64,000 bases of DNA, taken from assembly GCA_019634575.1 (NCBI GenBank), contig JAHCAY010000001.1:310001-374000 (forward strand). The letters run 5' to 3'. Both the position numbers and the translations under genes were made by a program. Positions within the stretch are counted from its first letter, which is position 1, and each line of letters starts with the position of its first letter. Shown in pieces: positions 40,068 to 47,740 of the stretch. The stretch is from Candidatus Didemnitutus sp. GTDB lineage: Bacteria; Verrucomicrobiota; Verrucomicrobiia; Opitutales; Opitutaceae. Below the pieces are notes generated by a model that was not told the origin of the DNA, ran no database searches, and was given only the letters and a program-made list of their open reading frames with translations.

Positions 40068-42170
40068 TCACTTCGTCACCCCGAGGGCGCTCAGGAAGAA
40101 CGCGTAGTCGCGCGCGGTGTCGTGCAGGGCGTCGTAACGGCCGGAAGCGCCGCCGTGTCCGGCACCGAAGTTGGTGTGGAGGAGCGTGGCGTTGCCTTTC
40201 GCGTGGTCGAGCGTGCGGAGCTTCGCGAGGTATTTGGCTCCTTCCCAATACGGGACCTGGCTGTCGTAGAACGAGACGTTGACGAGGACGTTCGGGTAGG
40301 AGGCGGGCTTGAGGTTGTCGTAGGGGCTGTAGGCGCGCATCCAGAGGTATTGTTCGCGGATGTTCGGGTTGCCCCACTCGACGTATTCCTCGGTGGTGAG
40401 CGGGAGCGACGCGTCGAGCATGGTGTTGAGGACGTCGACGAACGGCACGACGACAAGCGCGGCGCGGAAGAGGTCGGGCCGCTGATTGAGCACGGCGCCC
40501 ATGAGGAGGCCGCCGGCGCTGCCGCCGGAGGTGACGAGTTGCTGCGGCGTGGTCCACTTCTCGTCGACGAGCCATTGCGCACAGTCCACGAAGTCGTTGA
40601 ACGTGGTCATCTTCTTCTCCATGCGGCCGGCTTCGCGCCACTCCTCGCCGAGTTCGCCGCCGCCGCGGATGTGGGCGATGGCGAAAATGACGCCGCGATC
40701 GAGGAGGCTGAGGCGGTTGGCGCTGAAGGTGATCGGCATGCTGATGCCGTAGGAACCATAGCCGTAGAGCCAGAACGGCTGCGGCTTCGTGCGGTCGAGG
40801 TCGGCGCGGTAGACAATCGAGAGCGGCACTTTGACGCCGTCGCGCATGGTGGCCCAGACGCGCTCGGCGCGGTAGTGGCTCGGGTCGAAGCCGCCGAGCA
40901 CCTCCTGCTGCTTCACGAGCGTGCGTTCGCCGGTGGCGAGGTTGGCGGCGAAAGTGGAGCGCGGGCGCAACATCGACTGGTATTCGAAGCGGAACTCGTC
41001 GGTGTTGTAATTCCAGTTGGAGGCGGGCGAGATTTCGTAGGCGGCCTCGGGCATCTCGAGGCGCGAGGATTTGCCGGTGGCGAAATTGAACGCGCGGAAA
41101 TGCGGGAGACCGTTCTCGCGCTCCTCGATCACCATGTAGCGCGCGAAGGGCGTGAGCGTCTCGATCTTCACCGCGGCGTTGTGCGGGATGACGTCCTCGG
41201 TCTGTGCGCTGTGCGATTCGGGGGCGCGGACGACCTTGTAGTTCTTGGCGTCGCGATTGGTGACGAAGTAGAAATAGTCGCCGTGGTGCTCCGGGTAGAC
41301 TTTCACGTTCTCGGTGCGTGGGAGGAGCGATTTGAAGGTGCCGGTGGCGGCGTCGGCGCGGAGCGCGAACGCCTCGGAAGTGACCTTGCTCTCGGCGGTG
41401 CTGAAGAGCCAGCGGCCGTCCTGCGATTTGGACACGTCGATGTTGAAGAGTTCGTCGTCTTCCGTGCGGAGCAACTCATGGCGCGCGGTGCTGAGCGTCC
41501 AACGGTGGAGTTTGTCGGAGCGTTTCGCCTCGTTTTCCGTGACGTAGTAGAGCACGTCGTGGCCGGCGCCCCATTCGAGATCGGAGACGAGGCCGATTTG
41601 CTGCGGGACGAGTTGCTTGGTGGCGAGGTCCATGACGAAGACCTCGTATTGGCGGTAGCCGGTCCAATCGACGGAGTAGGCGAGGCGCGCCCCGTCGTCG
41701 CTGACGCGGTAATGACCGACCGCGACGTAGGGTTTGCCTTCGCCGAGTTTGTTCAGGTCGAGGAGGACTTCTTCGGTCGCGCCGGCTTTGTCCGCGATGC
41801 GGCAGAAGATCGGATACTGCTTATCCTTTTCGGTGCGGGTGTAGTAGAGCCAGCCGAGGTAGGGGACCTTGGCGCCGGTGTCGTCCTCCTTGATGCGGCT
41901 GCGCATTTCCTTGAAGAGCGCGGCGCGCAGCTCCTTGGCCGGCGCGAGCACGGATTCGGTGTAGGCGTTTTCCTGTTCGAGGTAGGTTTTGACCTCGGGG
42001 TTCTCCTTCTCACGCAGCCAGAAGTAGTCGTCGATGCGCTTGTCCTCGTGGACGGTCACGTCCTTCGGCTTCTTCGCGGCGACGGGCGCCTTGGGCGTGG
42101 CGAGGTCGAACTGGGCAGACAGCGGAGCGGCGAGCATAAGGGACAGGACGAGGAGGGTGGGGACTTTCAT
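40068..42170 (-). CDS. Exported prolyl oligopeptidase family peptidase (oligopeptidase B type)
   Basis: A 700-residue S9 serine peptidase. A signal peptide (MKVPTLLVLSLMLAAPLSAQ) is followed by the propeller domain and the alpha/beta hydrolase domain. The catalytic triad is visible: Ser551 (TSGGSAGG), Asp636 (SFYDSQVPYW) and His672 (FGAGHGGASGR). The N-terminal ...DDYFWLREKENPEVKTYLEQENAYTE... is typical of oligopeptidase B, which cuts small peptides after basic residues. It is followed 38 bases downstream by an isoaspartyl peptidase, giving a peptide-degradation gene pair. Confidence 0.93.
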   Translation of the reverse strand: MKVPTLLVLSLMLAAPLSAQFDLATPKAPVAAKKPKDVTVHEDKRIDDYFWLREKENPEVKTYLEQENAYTESVLAPAKELRAALFKEMRSRIKEDDTGAKVPYLGWLYYTRTEKDKQYPIFCRIADKAGATEEVLLDLNKLGEGKPYVAVGHYRVSDDGARLAYSVDWTGYRQYEVFVMDLATKQLVPQQIGLVSDLEWGAGHDVLYYVTENEAKRSDKLHRWTLSTARHELLRTEDDELFNIDVSKSQDGRWLFSTAESKVTSEAFALRADAATGTFKSLLPRTENVKVYPEHHGDYFYFVTNRDAKNYKVVRAPESHSAQTEDVIPHNAAVKIETLTPFARYMVIEERENGLPHFRAFNFATGKSSRLEMPEAAYEISPASNWNYNTDEFRFEYQSMLRPRSTFAANLATGERTLVKQQEVLGGFDPSHYRAERVWATMRDGVKVPLSIVYRADLDRTKPQPFWLYGYGSYGISMPITFSANRLSLLDRGVIFAIAHIRGGGELGEEWREAGRMEKKMTTFNDFVDCAQWLVDEKWTTPQQLVTSGGSAGGLLMGAVLNQRPDLFRAALVVVPFVDVLNTMLDASLPLTTEEYVEWGNPNIREQYLWMRAYSPYDNLKPASYPNVLVNVSFYDSQVPYWEGAKYLAKLRTLDHAKGNATLLHTNFGAGHGGASGRYDALHDTARDYAFFLSALGVTK

Positions 42171-42204
42171 GCGTGGAGAAAAATCGGGGCGAGGGCACGC
42201 CGAC

Positions 42205-42948
42205 TCAACGGGCGGCGCCGGAGGGCTTGGGCAATTGGATGCGGTTGGCCAGCTCGACGAGTCGGCTGCGCAGGATCTCATTCTCCTGTTCGGGCGTCTT
42301 CTGGAAGGCGGAGCGTTGCGTGACGCGCTCGGCGAGTTCGGCGGTGAGAATGAAAATGTTGTTGTTCTGGACGAAGAGCAGCGTGCCGCGTTTGGCGACG
42401 GCGGGGCCGTTCACCGGGCCTTCGAGCACGCTGGAGCGCGCCTCGAAGGCGGAGCCACCGGGCAGCAGCGAGAAGACGAACAACGCGCCGTCGCGCAGTT
42501 GCGGGCTGTAGAGGCTCGCCTCGTTGGTCGAGCCCGGGAAGCGCTGGGCGAAGTCCGGGAAGACGAACTCCTTGAAGAAATACTCCAGGTAGTCGCGGAT
42601 GCCGCGCGTCTCGAGTTCCCACTTGTTCGACAGATCGAGCGGGAAGCAGGCGATGCTGACGTGCGTGCTCACGGGATCGTCGAAGGTGACGACGTTCTCG
42701 GTGTCGCGGATCTGGCCGCCCAGCTCGGGCAAGACCGGGATGGTCATGCGGAACCGGGCGCCCGGCGCGACGTAGGTCGTGCCCTTGACCTCGCCGTAGA
42801 GAGTGGGCGGTGGCGTCGCTACTTGGGCGCGTGCGGCCGCGAAGGCGAGCAGGCCGAAGCAAAAGGCGGCGAGGCGGCGGATGCACGGGGGAAAAACCAC
42901 GAGGTGGCAGAATGTGCGGGCACGGAGCGGAATTTCAAGCGCAGGCAT
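42205..42948 (-). CDS. Hypothetical exported protein
   Basis: A 247-residue protein with a hydrophobic N-terminal segment (about residues 15-42, ending near AARAQ) that is likely a signal or membrane anchor. The rest (for example GTTYVAPGARFRMTIPVLPELGG and RDGALFVFSLLPGGSAFEARSSVLEG) shows alternating beta strands; no family is recognised. It ends 34 bases before the oligopeptidase start and begins 62 bases after rsmA on the same strand, so it may belong to the trpC-DUF5069-rsmA unit or be transcribed with the peptidases. Confidence 0.7.
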   Translation of the reverse strand: MPALEIPLRARTFCHLVVFPPCIRRLAAFCFGLLAFAAARAQVATPPPTLYGEVKGTTYVAPGARFRMTIPVLPELGGQIRDTENVVTFDDPVSTHVSIACFPLDLSNKWELETRGIRDYLEYFFKEFVFPDFAQRFPGSTNEASLYSPQLRDGALFVFSLLPGGSAFEARSSVLEGPVNGPAVAKRGTLLFVQNNNIFILTAELAERVTQRSAFQKTPEQENEILRSRLVELANRIQLPKPSGAAR

Positions 42949-43010
42949 GAAGGTTGGGATTCGGTTGGATCGCCGCGCACGAGACGCACGGGCGAAGACG
43001 ATCCTCGGCC

Positions 43011-43835
43011 TTAGACGCCCAGACGTTGCCAGAGTGCCACGGGAATCTGCTCCGGACGCGCGCGGGGATCGAGGCCGGCTTCCGGCAGATGGGCGAGCCA
43101 CGCCGCGCCGCCATCGGGCAACTTGCCGCGCAGGAGCGAGCCGATTTGCTTCCGCCGCTGCTGAAAGCACTCACGAATGAGGCGCTTCACCGTCGGAGCG
43201 AAGATGAACGGCTCCGGCCGGCGCGCGAGATTGAGCAGGTAGGACTCGACGTCGGGGGCCGGATAAAAGCAGGTCGCGGGGACCTTGTGTCCGGGGTCGG
43301 CGGCGAACGCGGACTGGATGAAGATCGAGATCGCCCCGAACTGCTTTGTGCCGGGCTGCGCGACGTAGCGCTGGGCCGCCTCCTGCTGGAGCATGAGCAC
43401 CATGCGCTGAGGCAACGGCCCGCCGAGGACGGCATCCATCCACGGCGTGGAGATGGCGTAGGGGAGATTGGCGACGATCTTGAAGTTCGCCGCACGCTCG
43501 GGCGGCAAGCCGGCGATCGGGTGCGCGACCGCGTCCTCCTCGATCAGGTGCAGCTTGCCGGGATGCTCGACGGCGAGCGTGCCGCGCAGGTGCGCGGCCA
43601 TGGTGGCATCCTTTTCCACGGCGAAGACCTCCGCGCCGGCGGCGAGCAGCGCCGAGGTGAGCGTGCCGAGGCCGGGTCCGACCTCGACCACGGTGTCGCC
43701 GGGCGCGACGGCGCCGAGTTCGACGGATTTGCGGACGATGTTGCCGTCGATGAGATAATTCTGTCCGAGGAAACGCTTCGGCGAGTGGCCGAGGCGGGCG
43801 AGCAATTCGCGGGTGCCGGTGAGCGTGAGCGGCAT
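43011..43835 (-). CDS. rsmA: 16S rRNA dimethyladenosine transferase RsmA/KsgA
   Basis: A 274-residue KsgA-family methyltransferase that dimethylates the two adjacent adenines near the 3' end of 16S rRNA during small-subunit assembly. SAM motif I is EVGPGLGT (residues 51-58) and motif IV is NLPY (123-126), the adenine-stacking signature of N6-adenine methyltransferases. KRFLGQNYLID at residues 20-30 is the conserved N-terminal block. It follows the DUF5069 gene by three bases and thus belongs to the trpC-DUF5069-rsmA operon. Confidence 0.97.
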   Translation of the reverse strand: MPLTLTGTRELLARLGHSPKRFLGQNYLIDGNIVRKSVELGAVAPGDTVVEVGPGLGTLTSALLAAGAEVFAVEKDATMAAHLRGTLAVEHPGKLHLIEEDAVAHPIAGLPPERAANFKIVANLPYAISTPWMDAVLGGPLPQRMVLMLQQEAAQRYVAQPGTKQFGAISIFIQSAFAADPGHKVPATCFYPAPDVESYLLNLARRPEPFIFAPTVKRLIRECFQQRRKQIGSLLRGKLPDGGAAWLAHLPEAGLDPRARPEQIPVALWQRLGV

Positions 43836-43838
43836 GCC

Positions 43839-44264
43839 TCAGCTCTGGCGACCTTCGTCGATGGCCCAGAACTCGAACATCGTCCGGATGTCGGCGCGGC
43901 CGGCGAGTCCGGCCTCGGCCTTTTGCTTCTCCAGGTTCGGCGTCGCGGCGTCGTTCCAACCGCGCTTGGAGACGAAGTCGTTCCAGATCACGATCAGGTC
44001 GTCGTTGAGCGGACGGCCCTGCTTGATGCACCAGGCGAGGGCGGCGGCGTCGGAGGCGCCGGTGAGGACGAACTGCGACAGCGCGGCGTAATCGACGCCG
44101 AGGAAACTGCAGAGCCGGGCGTCCATGCCTTTACCGAGGTTCGGCACGAAGTCGGCGCGCAACTCGCCGCGCGCGTGCTTGCGGATCTTGTCGGCCATGC
44201 GGCCGAAGTAGTAGAGGCCGCCGACGGCGACGCGTGGGTCGGAGGGAAACTGCGGGGTGTTCAT
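43839..44264 (-). CDS. DUF5069 protein
   Basis: A 141-residue DUF5069 protein, a small helical family common in Verrucomicrobia and related groups. Blocks include LYYFGRMADKIRKHARGEL, GMDARLCSFLGVDYAALSQFV and WNDFVSKRGWNDAATP. Function unknown. Its start overlaps the trpC stop by four bases and its stop is three bases from the rsmA start, so it sits in the middle of a coupled operon. A role tied to translation or amino-acid supply can only be inferred from neighbours. Confidence 0.82.
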   Translation of the reverse strand: MNTPQFPSDPRVAVGGLYYFGRMADKIRKHARGELRADFVPNLGKGMDARLCSFLGVDYAALSQFVLTGASDAAALAWCIKQGRPLNDDLIVIWNDFVSKRGWNDAATPNLEKQKAEAGLAGRADIRTMFEFWAIDEGRQS

Positions 44265-45058
44265 GCGGTGGAAAATTCGTGGATCAGCACGGCCGGGTCG
44301 TCGGCGCGCATCAGCGCCTCGCCCACGAGCACGGCCTGGGCGCCGGCGGCGCGGACGCGACCGGCATCGCGCGCCGTGAAGATGCCGCTCTCGCTGACGG
44401 CGATGGTTTCCTTCGGAAACTGCGGGATGAGCCGCTCCGAGAGCGCGAGGTCACACTTGAAGATCGCGAGGTCGCGGTTGTTCACGCCGATGACGGTCGC
44501 GCCGTGGTTCACGGCACGTTCGAGATCCTTTTCATCGTGGATCTCGAAAAGCGCACTCATGCCCGCGGCCTTCGCACCGGCGTGGAGCTGGGAAATCTCG
44601 GAGTCGTCGAGGGCGCGGACGATGATGAGGATCGCGCTCGCGCCGGCTTCGCGCGCCTGCAGCACCTGCACGGGGTGGACCATGAAGTCCTTGCGCAGGC
44701 AGGGCAGGGCGGGGGGCTGCGTTTGGAAAAACTGCGTGACCTCCTCGAGGTCGGCCATACGTCCGCCGAAAAACTTCTCGTCGGTGAGCACGGAGAGCGC
44801 GCTGGCACGGGCGGCCTGGTAGCGCTTGGCCTGATCGATCGCCTTGGTGCCTTCGCTGATCGCGCCGGCGGAGGGCGAGCGGCGCTTGATCTCGGCGATG
44901 ACGGCCAGTTTCCCGTCGGCGCGGCGCAGGGCGTTCGCGAAGGACGGCACCGGCGGCAGGGCGCCGTTGAGGCGGGCGAGCTCCTCCTCGAAAACCGGCC
45001 GGAGGAGCGGCGCGATCTCGCGCCGTTTGTGCGCCATGATTTCGGCGAGTTTGTCCAT
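44261..45058 (-). CDS. trpC: Indole-3-glycerol-phosphate synthase
   Basis: A 265-residue TIM-barrel enzyme catalysing the fourth step of tryptophan synthesis. The signature EIKRRSPSAG is at residues 56-65; LRKDFMVHPVQVLQAREAGASAILII, LFEIHDEKDLERAV, GVNNRDLAIF and SESGIFTARDAGRV complete the barrel strands. No other trp gene is in the window, so the pathway is dispersed. The stop overlaps the DUF5069 start by four bases (ATGA). It is divergent from mazG with 89 bases between them. Confidence 0.95.
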   Translation of the reverse strand: MDKLAEIMAHKRREIAPLLRPVFEEELARLNGALPPVPSFANALRRADGKLAVIAEIKRRSPSAGAISEGTKAIDQAKRYQAARASALSVLTDEKFFGGRMADLEEVTQFFQTQPPALPCLRKDFMVHPVQVLQAREAGASAILIIVRALDDSEISQLHAGAKAAGMSALFEIHDEKDLERAVNHGATVIGVNNRDLAIFKCDLALSERLIPQFPKETIAVSESGIFTARDAGRVRAAGAQAVLVGEALMRADDPAVLIHEFSTA

Positions 45059-45147
45059 GCAGAGAGAAGCGCCCAAGATTGGCGAACGCCCGGGCAGCGC
45101 AACCACAAGTTTCTTGCCGCCGCCGCTGTGACGCGAAGAGTGGGCGC

Positions 45148-45816
45148 ATGAGCGCCATCGACGACCTGCGCCAGACCATGGCCCGCCTCCGTGCCCCGGA
45201 CGGCTGCCCGTGGGATCGCGAGCAAACCCACCAAACCCTCGCCCGCCACCTGATCGACGAGTGCAGCGAACTGCTCGACACCATCGATCGGGCCGACATC
45301 CCGCACATGCGCGAGGAGCTGGGCGACGTGTTGCTGCAAATCGTTTTTCACGCACAGCTCGCCGCGGAGCGCGGCGATTTCAACTTCGACGACGTGGCGC
45401 GCGAGATCAACGAGAAGCTCATCCGCCGTCATCCGCATGTCTTCGGCGATGCCACGGCGGGGAACTCCGAGCAGGTCATCGACGTGTGGGAGGGGATCAA
45501 GGCCAAGGAGAAAGCCGCGGCGGGGAAGACGGAGTCGCAACTCTTCAAGAAGTTACCGCCACGTCTGCCGGCGTTGATGTTCGCCGAGGATATCGACAAA
45601 CGCATCGCCAAGCAGCGGCTGCCGGCGGACGGCATCGTGGACGCGGCCGCAATCGCCCACCGCGCGGACGGACTCACGCCGGAAGCAGCCGGCCGCGCGC
45701 TCTATGAAATCGCCGCGGCCTGCCGCGCGCGCGGCATCGATCCCGAAATGGCGCTGCGCCGCGAATGCGATCGCGTGACGCGCGAAGTCGAGGCGCGCGC
45801 CACAGGCAAATCGTGA
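45148..45816 (+). CDS. mazG: Nucleoside triphosphate pyrophosphohydrolase MazG
   Basis: A 222-residue MazG protein that hydrolyses (d)NTPs to monophosphates, used to clean abnormal nucleotides. The first MazG domain has LRAPDGCPWDREQTHQTL, the metal-binding EECSELL-type DECSELLDTI and REELGDVLLQIVFHAQ; the second is shorter than in E. coli MazG (263 residues). The stop codon overlaps the xerC GTG start (GTGA), so the two are translationally coupled. Confidence 0.93.
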   Translation: MSAIDDLRQTMARLRAPDGCPWDREQTHQTLARHLIDECSELLDTIDRADIPHMREELGDVLLQIVFHAQLAAERGDFNFDDVAREINEKLIRRHPHVFGDATAGNSEQVIDVWEGIKAKEKAAAGKTESQLFKKLPPRLPALMFAEDIDKRIAKQRLPADGIVDAAAIAHRADGLTPEAAGRALYEIAAACRARGIDPEMALRRECDRVTREVEARATGKS

Positions 45817-46766
45817 CCGAGGAGGCGCCCACGCCCGAAACGAAGGTCCCGGCCGCTCTCGTGGCCGAGTGGCTCGCGCCGTTTCTGGATTTCCTCGCGA
45901 AGGAGCGGCGCTATTCGGCCTACACGGTGCGGAACTACCGGCAGGCGTTCGAGGATTTCTACGTCTGGACGCAGACCGGGGCGCGCTGGCAAGCGCGCGG
46001 GCTCGCCGGTCTCACGACGCGCGACATGCGGGACTTCGTGATCGAGGGCCAGCGCCGTTTCAGTCGCCGCACGCTGCACAACCACGTCTCGGGTTTGCGC
46101 GCGTTTTTCCGCTACTGGCAGCGGCGCGGACGACTCCCGCGCAATCCGTTCGCCGGTGTGCCGCTGCCGAAGCTGGAGAAAACGTTGCCGAAATTTCTCA
46201 CCGAGACGCAGAGCGCGACGCTGCTCGCCGGTCCGCAAAAACTCCTCCAGCGCGACGAAATCGACACGTTCACCGCCTGGCGCGACCGGCTCGCGCTCGA
46301 GTTGATTTACGGCGGCGGACTGCGCGTCAGCGAGGTGGTGGGGCTCAATTACGGGGCGATCGACTTCGGCACCGGCAGCGCGCGCGTGCTCGGCAAGGGC
46401 CGCAAGGAACGCATCTGCCCGCTCGGCGCGGTGGCAATGGCAGTGCTGACGAAATTCCGCGACGAGTTCGTGCCCGACCCGAAGCCGACCCATCCCGTGC
46501 TGATCACCGAGCGACATGATCGCCTGACGGTCCGCGCGGTGCAGCTGATCGTGAAGCGCTACCTCGCGGTCGCCGATCTGCCGATGGATCTCTCGCCGCA
46601 CAAGCTGCGGCACTCATTTGCGACGCACCTCCTGAATTCGGGCGCCGATCTGCGCGCGGTGCAGGAACTCCTCGGTCATGCGAATCTGGCGACGACGCAG
46701 ATCTACACGCACACCAGTGTCGCGCGGCTGAAGGAAATCTACGCCAAGGCGCACCCGCGCGCCTGA
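45813..46766 (+). CDS. xerC: Tyrosine recombinase XerC
   Basis: A 317-residue site-specific tyrosine recombinase. The SAM-like N-terminal core-binding domain (residues about 15-108) precedes the catalytic domain with R171 (GLRVSEV), K195 (GKGRKER), H263/R266 (HKLRHSFATHLL), H289 (LGHANL) and nucleophile Y298 (IYTH). Chromosome-dimer resolution at dif by XerC/XerD is the usual role, though an integrase of another type is formally possible. The GTG start at 45813 overlaps the mazG stop; the pair mazG-xerC is unusual but clear. The stop is 10 bases from the convergent cvfB. Confidence 0.93.
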   Translation: MTEEAPTPETKVPAALVAEWLAPFLDFLAKERRYSAYTVRNYRQAFEDFYVWTQTGARWQARGLAGLTTRDMRDFVIEGQRRFSRRTLHNHVSGLRAFFRYWQRRGRLPRNPFAGVPLPKLEKTLPKFLTETQSATLLAGPQKLLQRDEIDTFTAWRDRLALELIYGGGLRVSEVVGLNYGAIDFGTGSARVLGKGRKERICPLGAVAMAVLTKFRDEFVPDPKPTHPVLITERHDRLTVRAVQLIVKRYLAVADLPMDLSPHKLRHSFATHLLNSGADLRAVQELLGHANLATTQIYTHTSVARLKEIYAKAHPRA

Positions 46767-46776
46767 GCGCGAGCGG

Positions 46777-47610
46777 CTAAACGAGTCGGATGCGGTTCGG
46801 TTCGATCACGATCTTGCGTTCGCGGTAGAGCGCGCCGATCGCCTGCTTGAACGCCTTTTTGCTCACTCCGAACGCTTCGCGGATTTCCTCCGGAATGCTG
46901 TTGTCGCCGTAAGGCAGCTGTCCGCCCTTCGCTTCGAGTGCGGCGAGGATCTGGTCGGTGAGCGCGGCGATGCGGCGATAGCCGGCTTTGCCGAGAGCGA
47001 GATCAAATTTTCCATCGGGCCGGATCGCGCGGATGTAGCCGTCGACCCAGTCGCCGATCGCGAGCGGCTTCGGGACGTCGGTGTGATAAAGCAGGCCGCG
47101 GTGCGCGTGATTGATGACCATGTTGTAGCCGATGGGGCTGCGGCTGGCAACGAGGAGGCGGACGGACTCGCCCTCGTGGTAGTGCGCGGGAGTGCGGTCG
47201 AGAAAGCGATTGAAGCGCGCGGTGGCGACGAGGCGGTCGGTGTGCGGGTCGACCATGACGAGCACGACGACCTTGTCGCCGGGTTGGACCGGGCCGGACA
47301 TCTCGCGAATCGGCAGGAGCAGGTCCTTTTCCAGTCCCCAATCGAGAAACACGCCGATGCGCGGCGTGAGGCTCACGACGCGGAGTGCGGCGAATTCGCC
47401 GGCACACGCGAGCGGCTTGTCGGTCGTGGCCACGAGACGGTCTTCGGTGTCGCGGTAGATCATCACGTCGATCTCGTCGCCCGGGGTCGTGCCGGCGGGG
47501 ATGTAGCGGCTCGGCAGCAGGATTTCGCCGTGGCTGCCGCCGTCGAGGTAGTAGCCGGGCGGGGCGAAGCGGACGATGCGGAGGCGGTTGATTTTGCCGA
47601 GAAGGGCCAT
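46777..47610 (-). CDS. cvfB: CvfB-like S1-domain RNA-binding protein
   Basis: A 277-residue protein of the CvfB family, three S1-like domains plus a winged helix. Blocks include MALLGKINRLRIVRFAPPGYYLDGG, GEILLPSRYIPAGTTPGDEIDVMIY, FLDWGLEKDLLLPIREM and GLLYHTDVPKPLAIGD with the winged-helix tail (IPEEIREAFGVSKKAFKQAIGALYRERKIVIEPNRIRLV). CvfB is an RNA-binding regulator first described in Staphylococcus. It is convergent with xerC with ten bases between. Upstream a REP-like inverted pair of 57 bases separates it from the large exported protein gene. Confidence 0.9.
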   Translation of the reverse strand: MALLGKINRLRIVRFAPPGYYLDGGSHGEILLPSRYIPAGTTPGDEIDVMIYRDTEDRLVATTDKPLACAGEFAALRVVSLTPRIGVFLDWGLEKDLLLPIREMSGPVQPGDKVVVLVMVDPHTDRLVATARFNRFLDRTPAHYHEGESVRLLVASRSPIGYNMVINHAHRGLLYHTDVPKPLAIGDWVDGYIRAIRPDGKFDLALGKAGYRRIAALTDQILAALEAKGGQLPYGDNSIPEEIREAFGVSKKAFKQAIGALYRERKIVIEPNRIRLV

Positions 47611-47679
47611 GGCGCCGCGAACGTGAACGCGTTTCGGGCAAATTAGGAGGGAAATCCGCGCGCGGCGGACGGCGCGCGG

Positions 47680-47736
47680 GTAGCGCAGGCTTCCGGCCGG
47701 CAAGGGTGTTCGTTGCAGGCTGGAAGCCTGCGCTAC
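47680..47736. repeat. REP-like inverted pair (GTAG-headed, class 2)
   Basis: A perfect 15-bp inverted repeat, GTAGCGCAGGCTTCC (47680-47694) and GGAAGCCTGCGCTAC (47722-47736), lies in the gap of 130 bases between cvfB and the exported propeller-like gene. Each arm is a GTAG head followed by a hairpin (right arm GCAGGCT-TCC-AGCCTGC on the minus strand), the left hairpin being partly decayed. Confidence 0.75.
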
Positions 47737-47740
47737 ACGG

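Noticed and set aside
40122..42323. Long plus-strand open frame antisense to oligopeptidase B
   Set aside because: Composition typical of an antisense shadow; the minus-strand gene has an intact catalytic triad.
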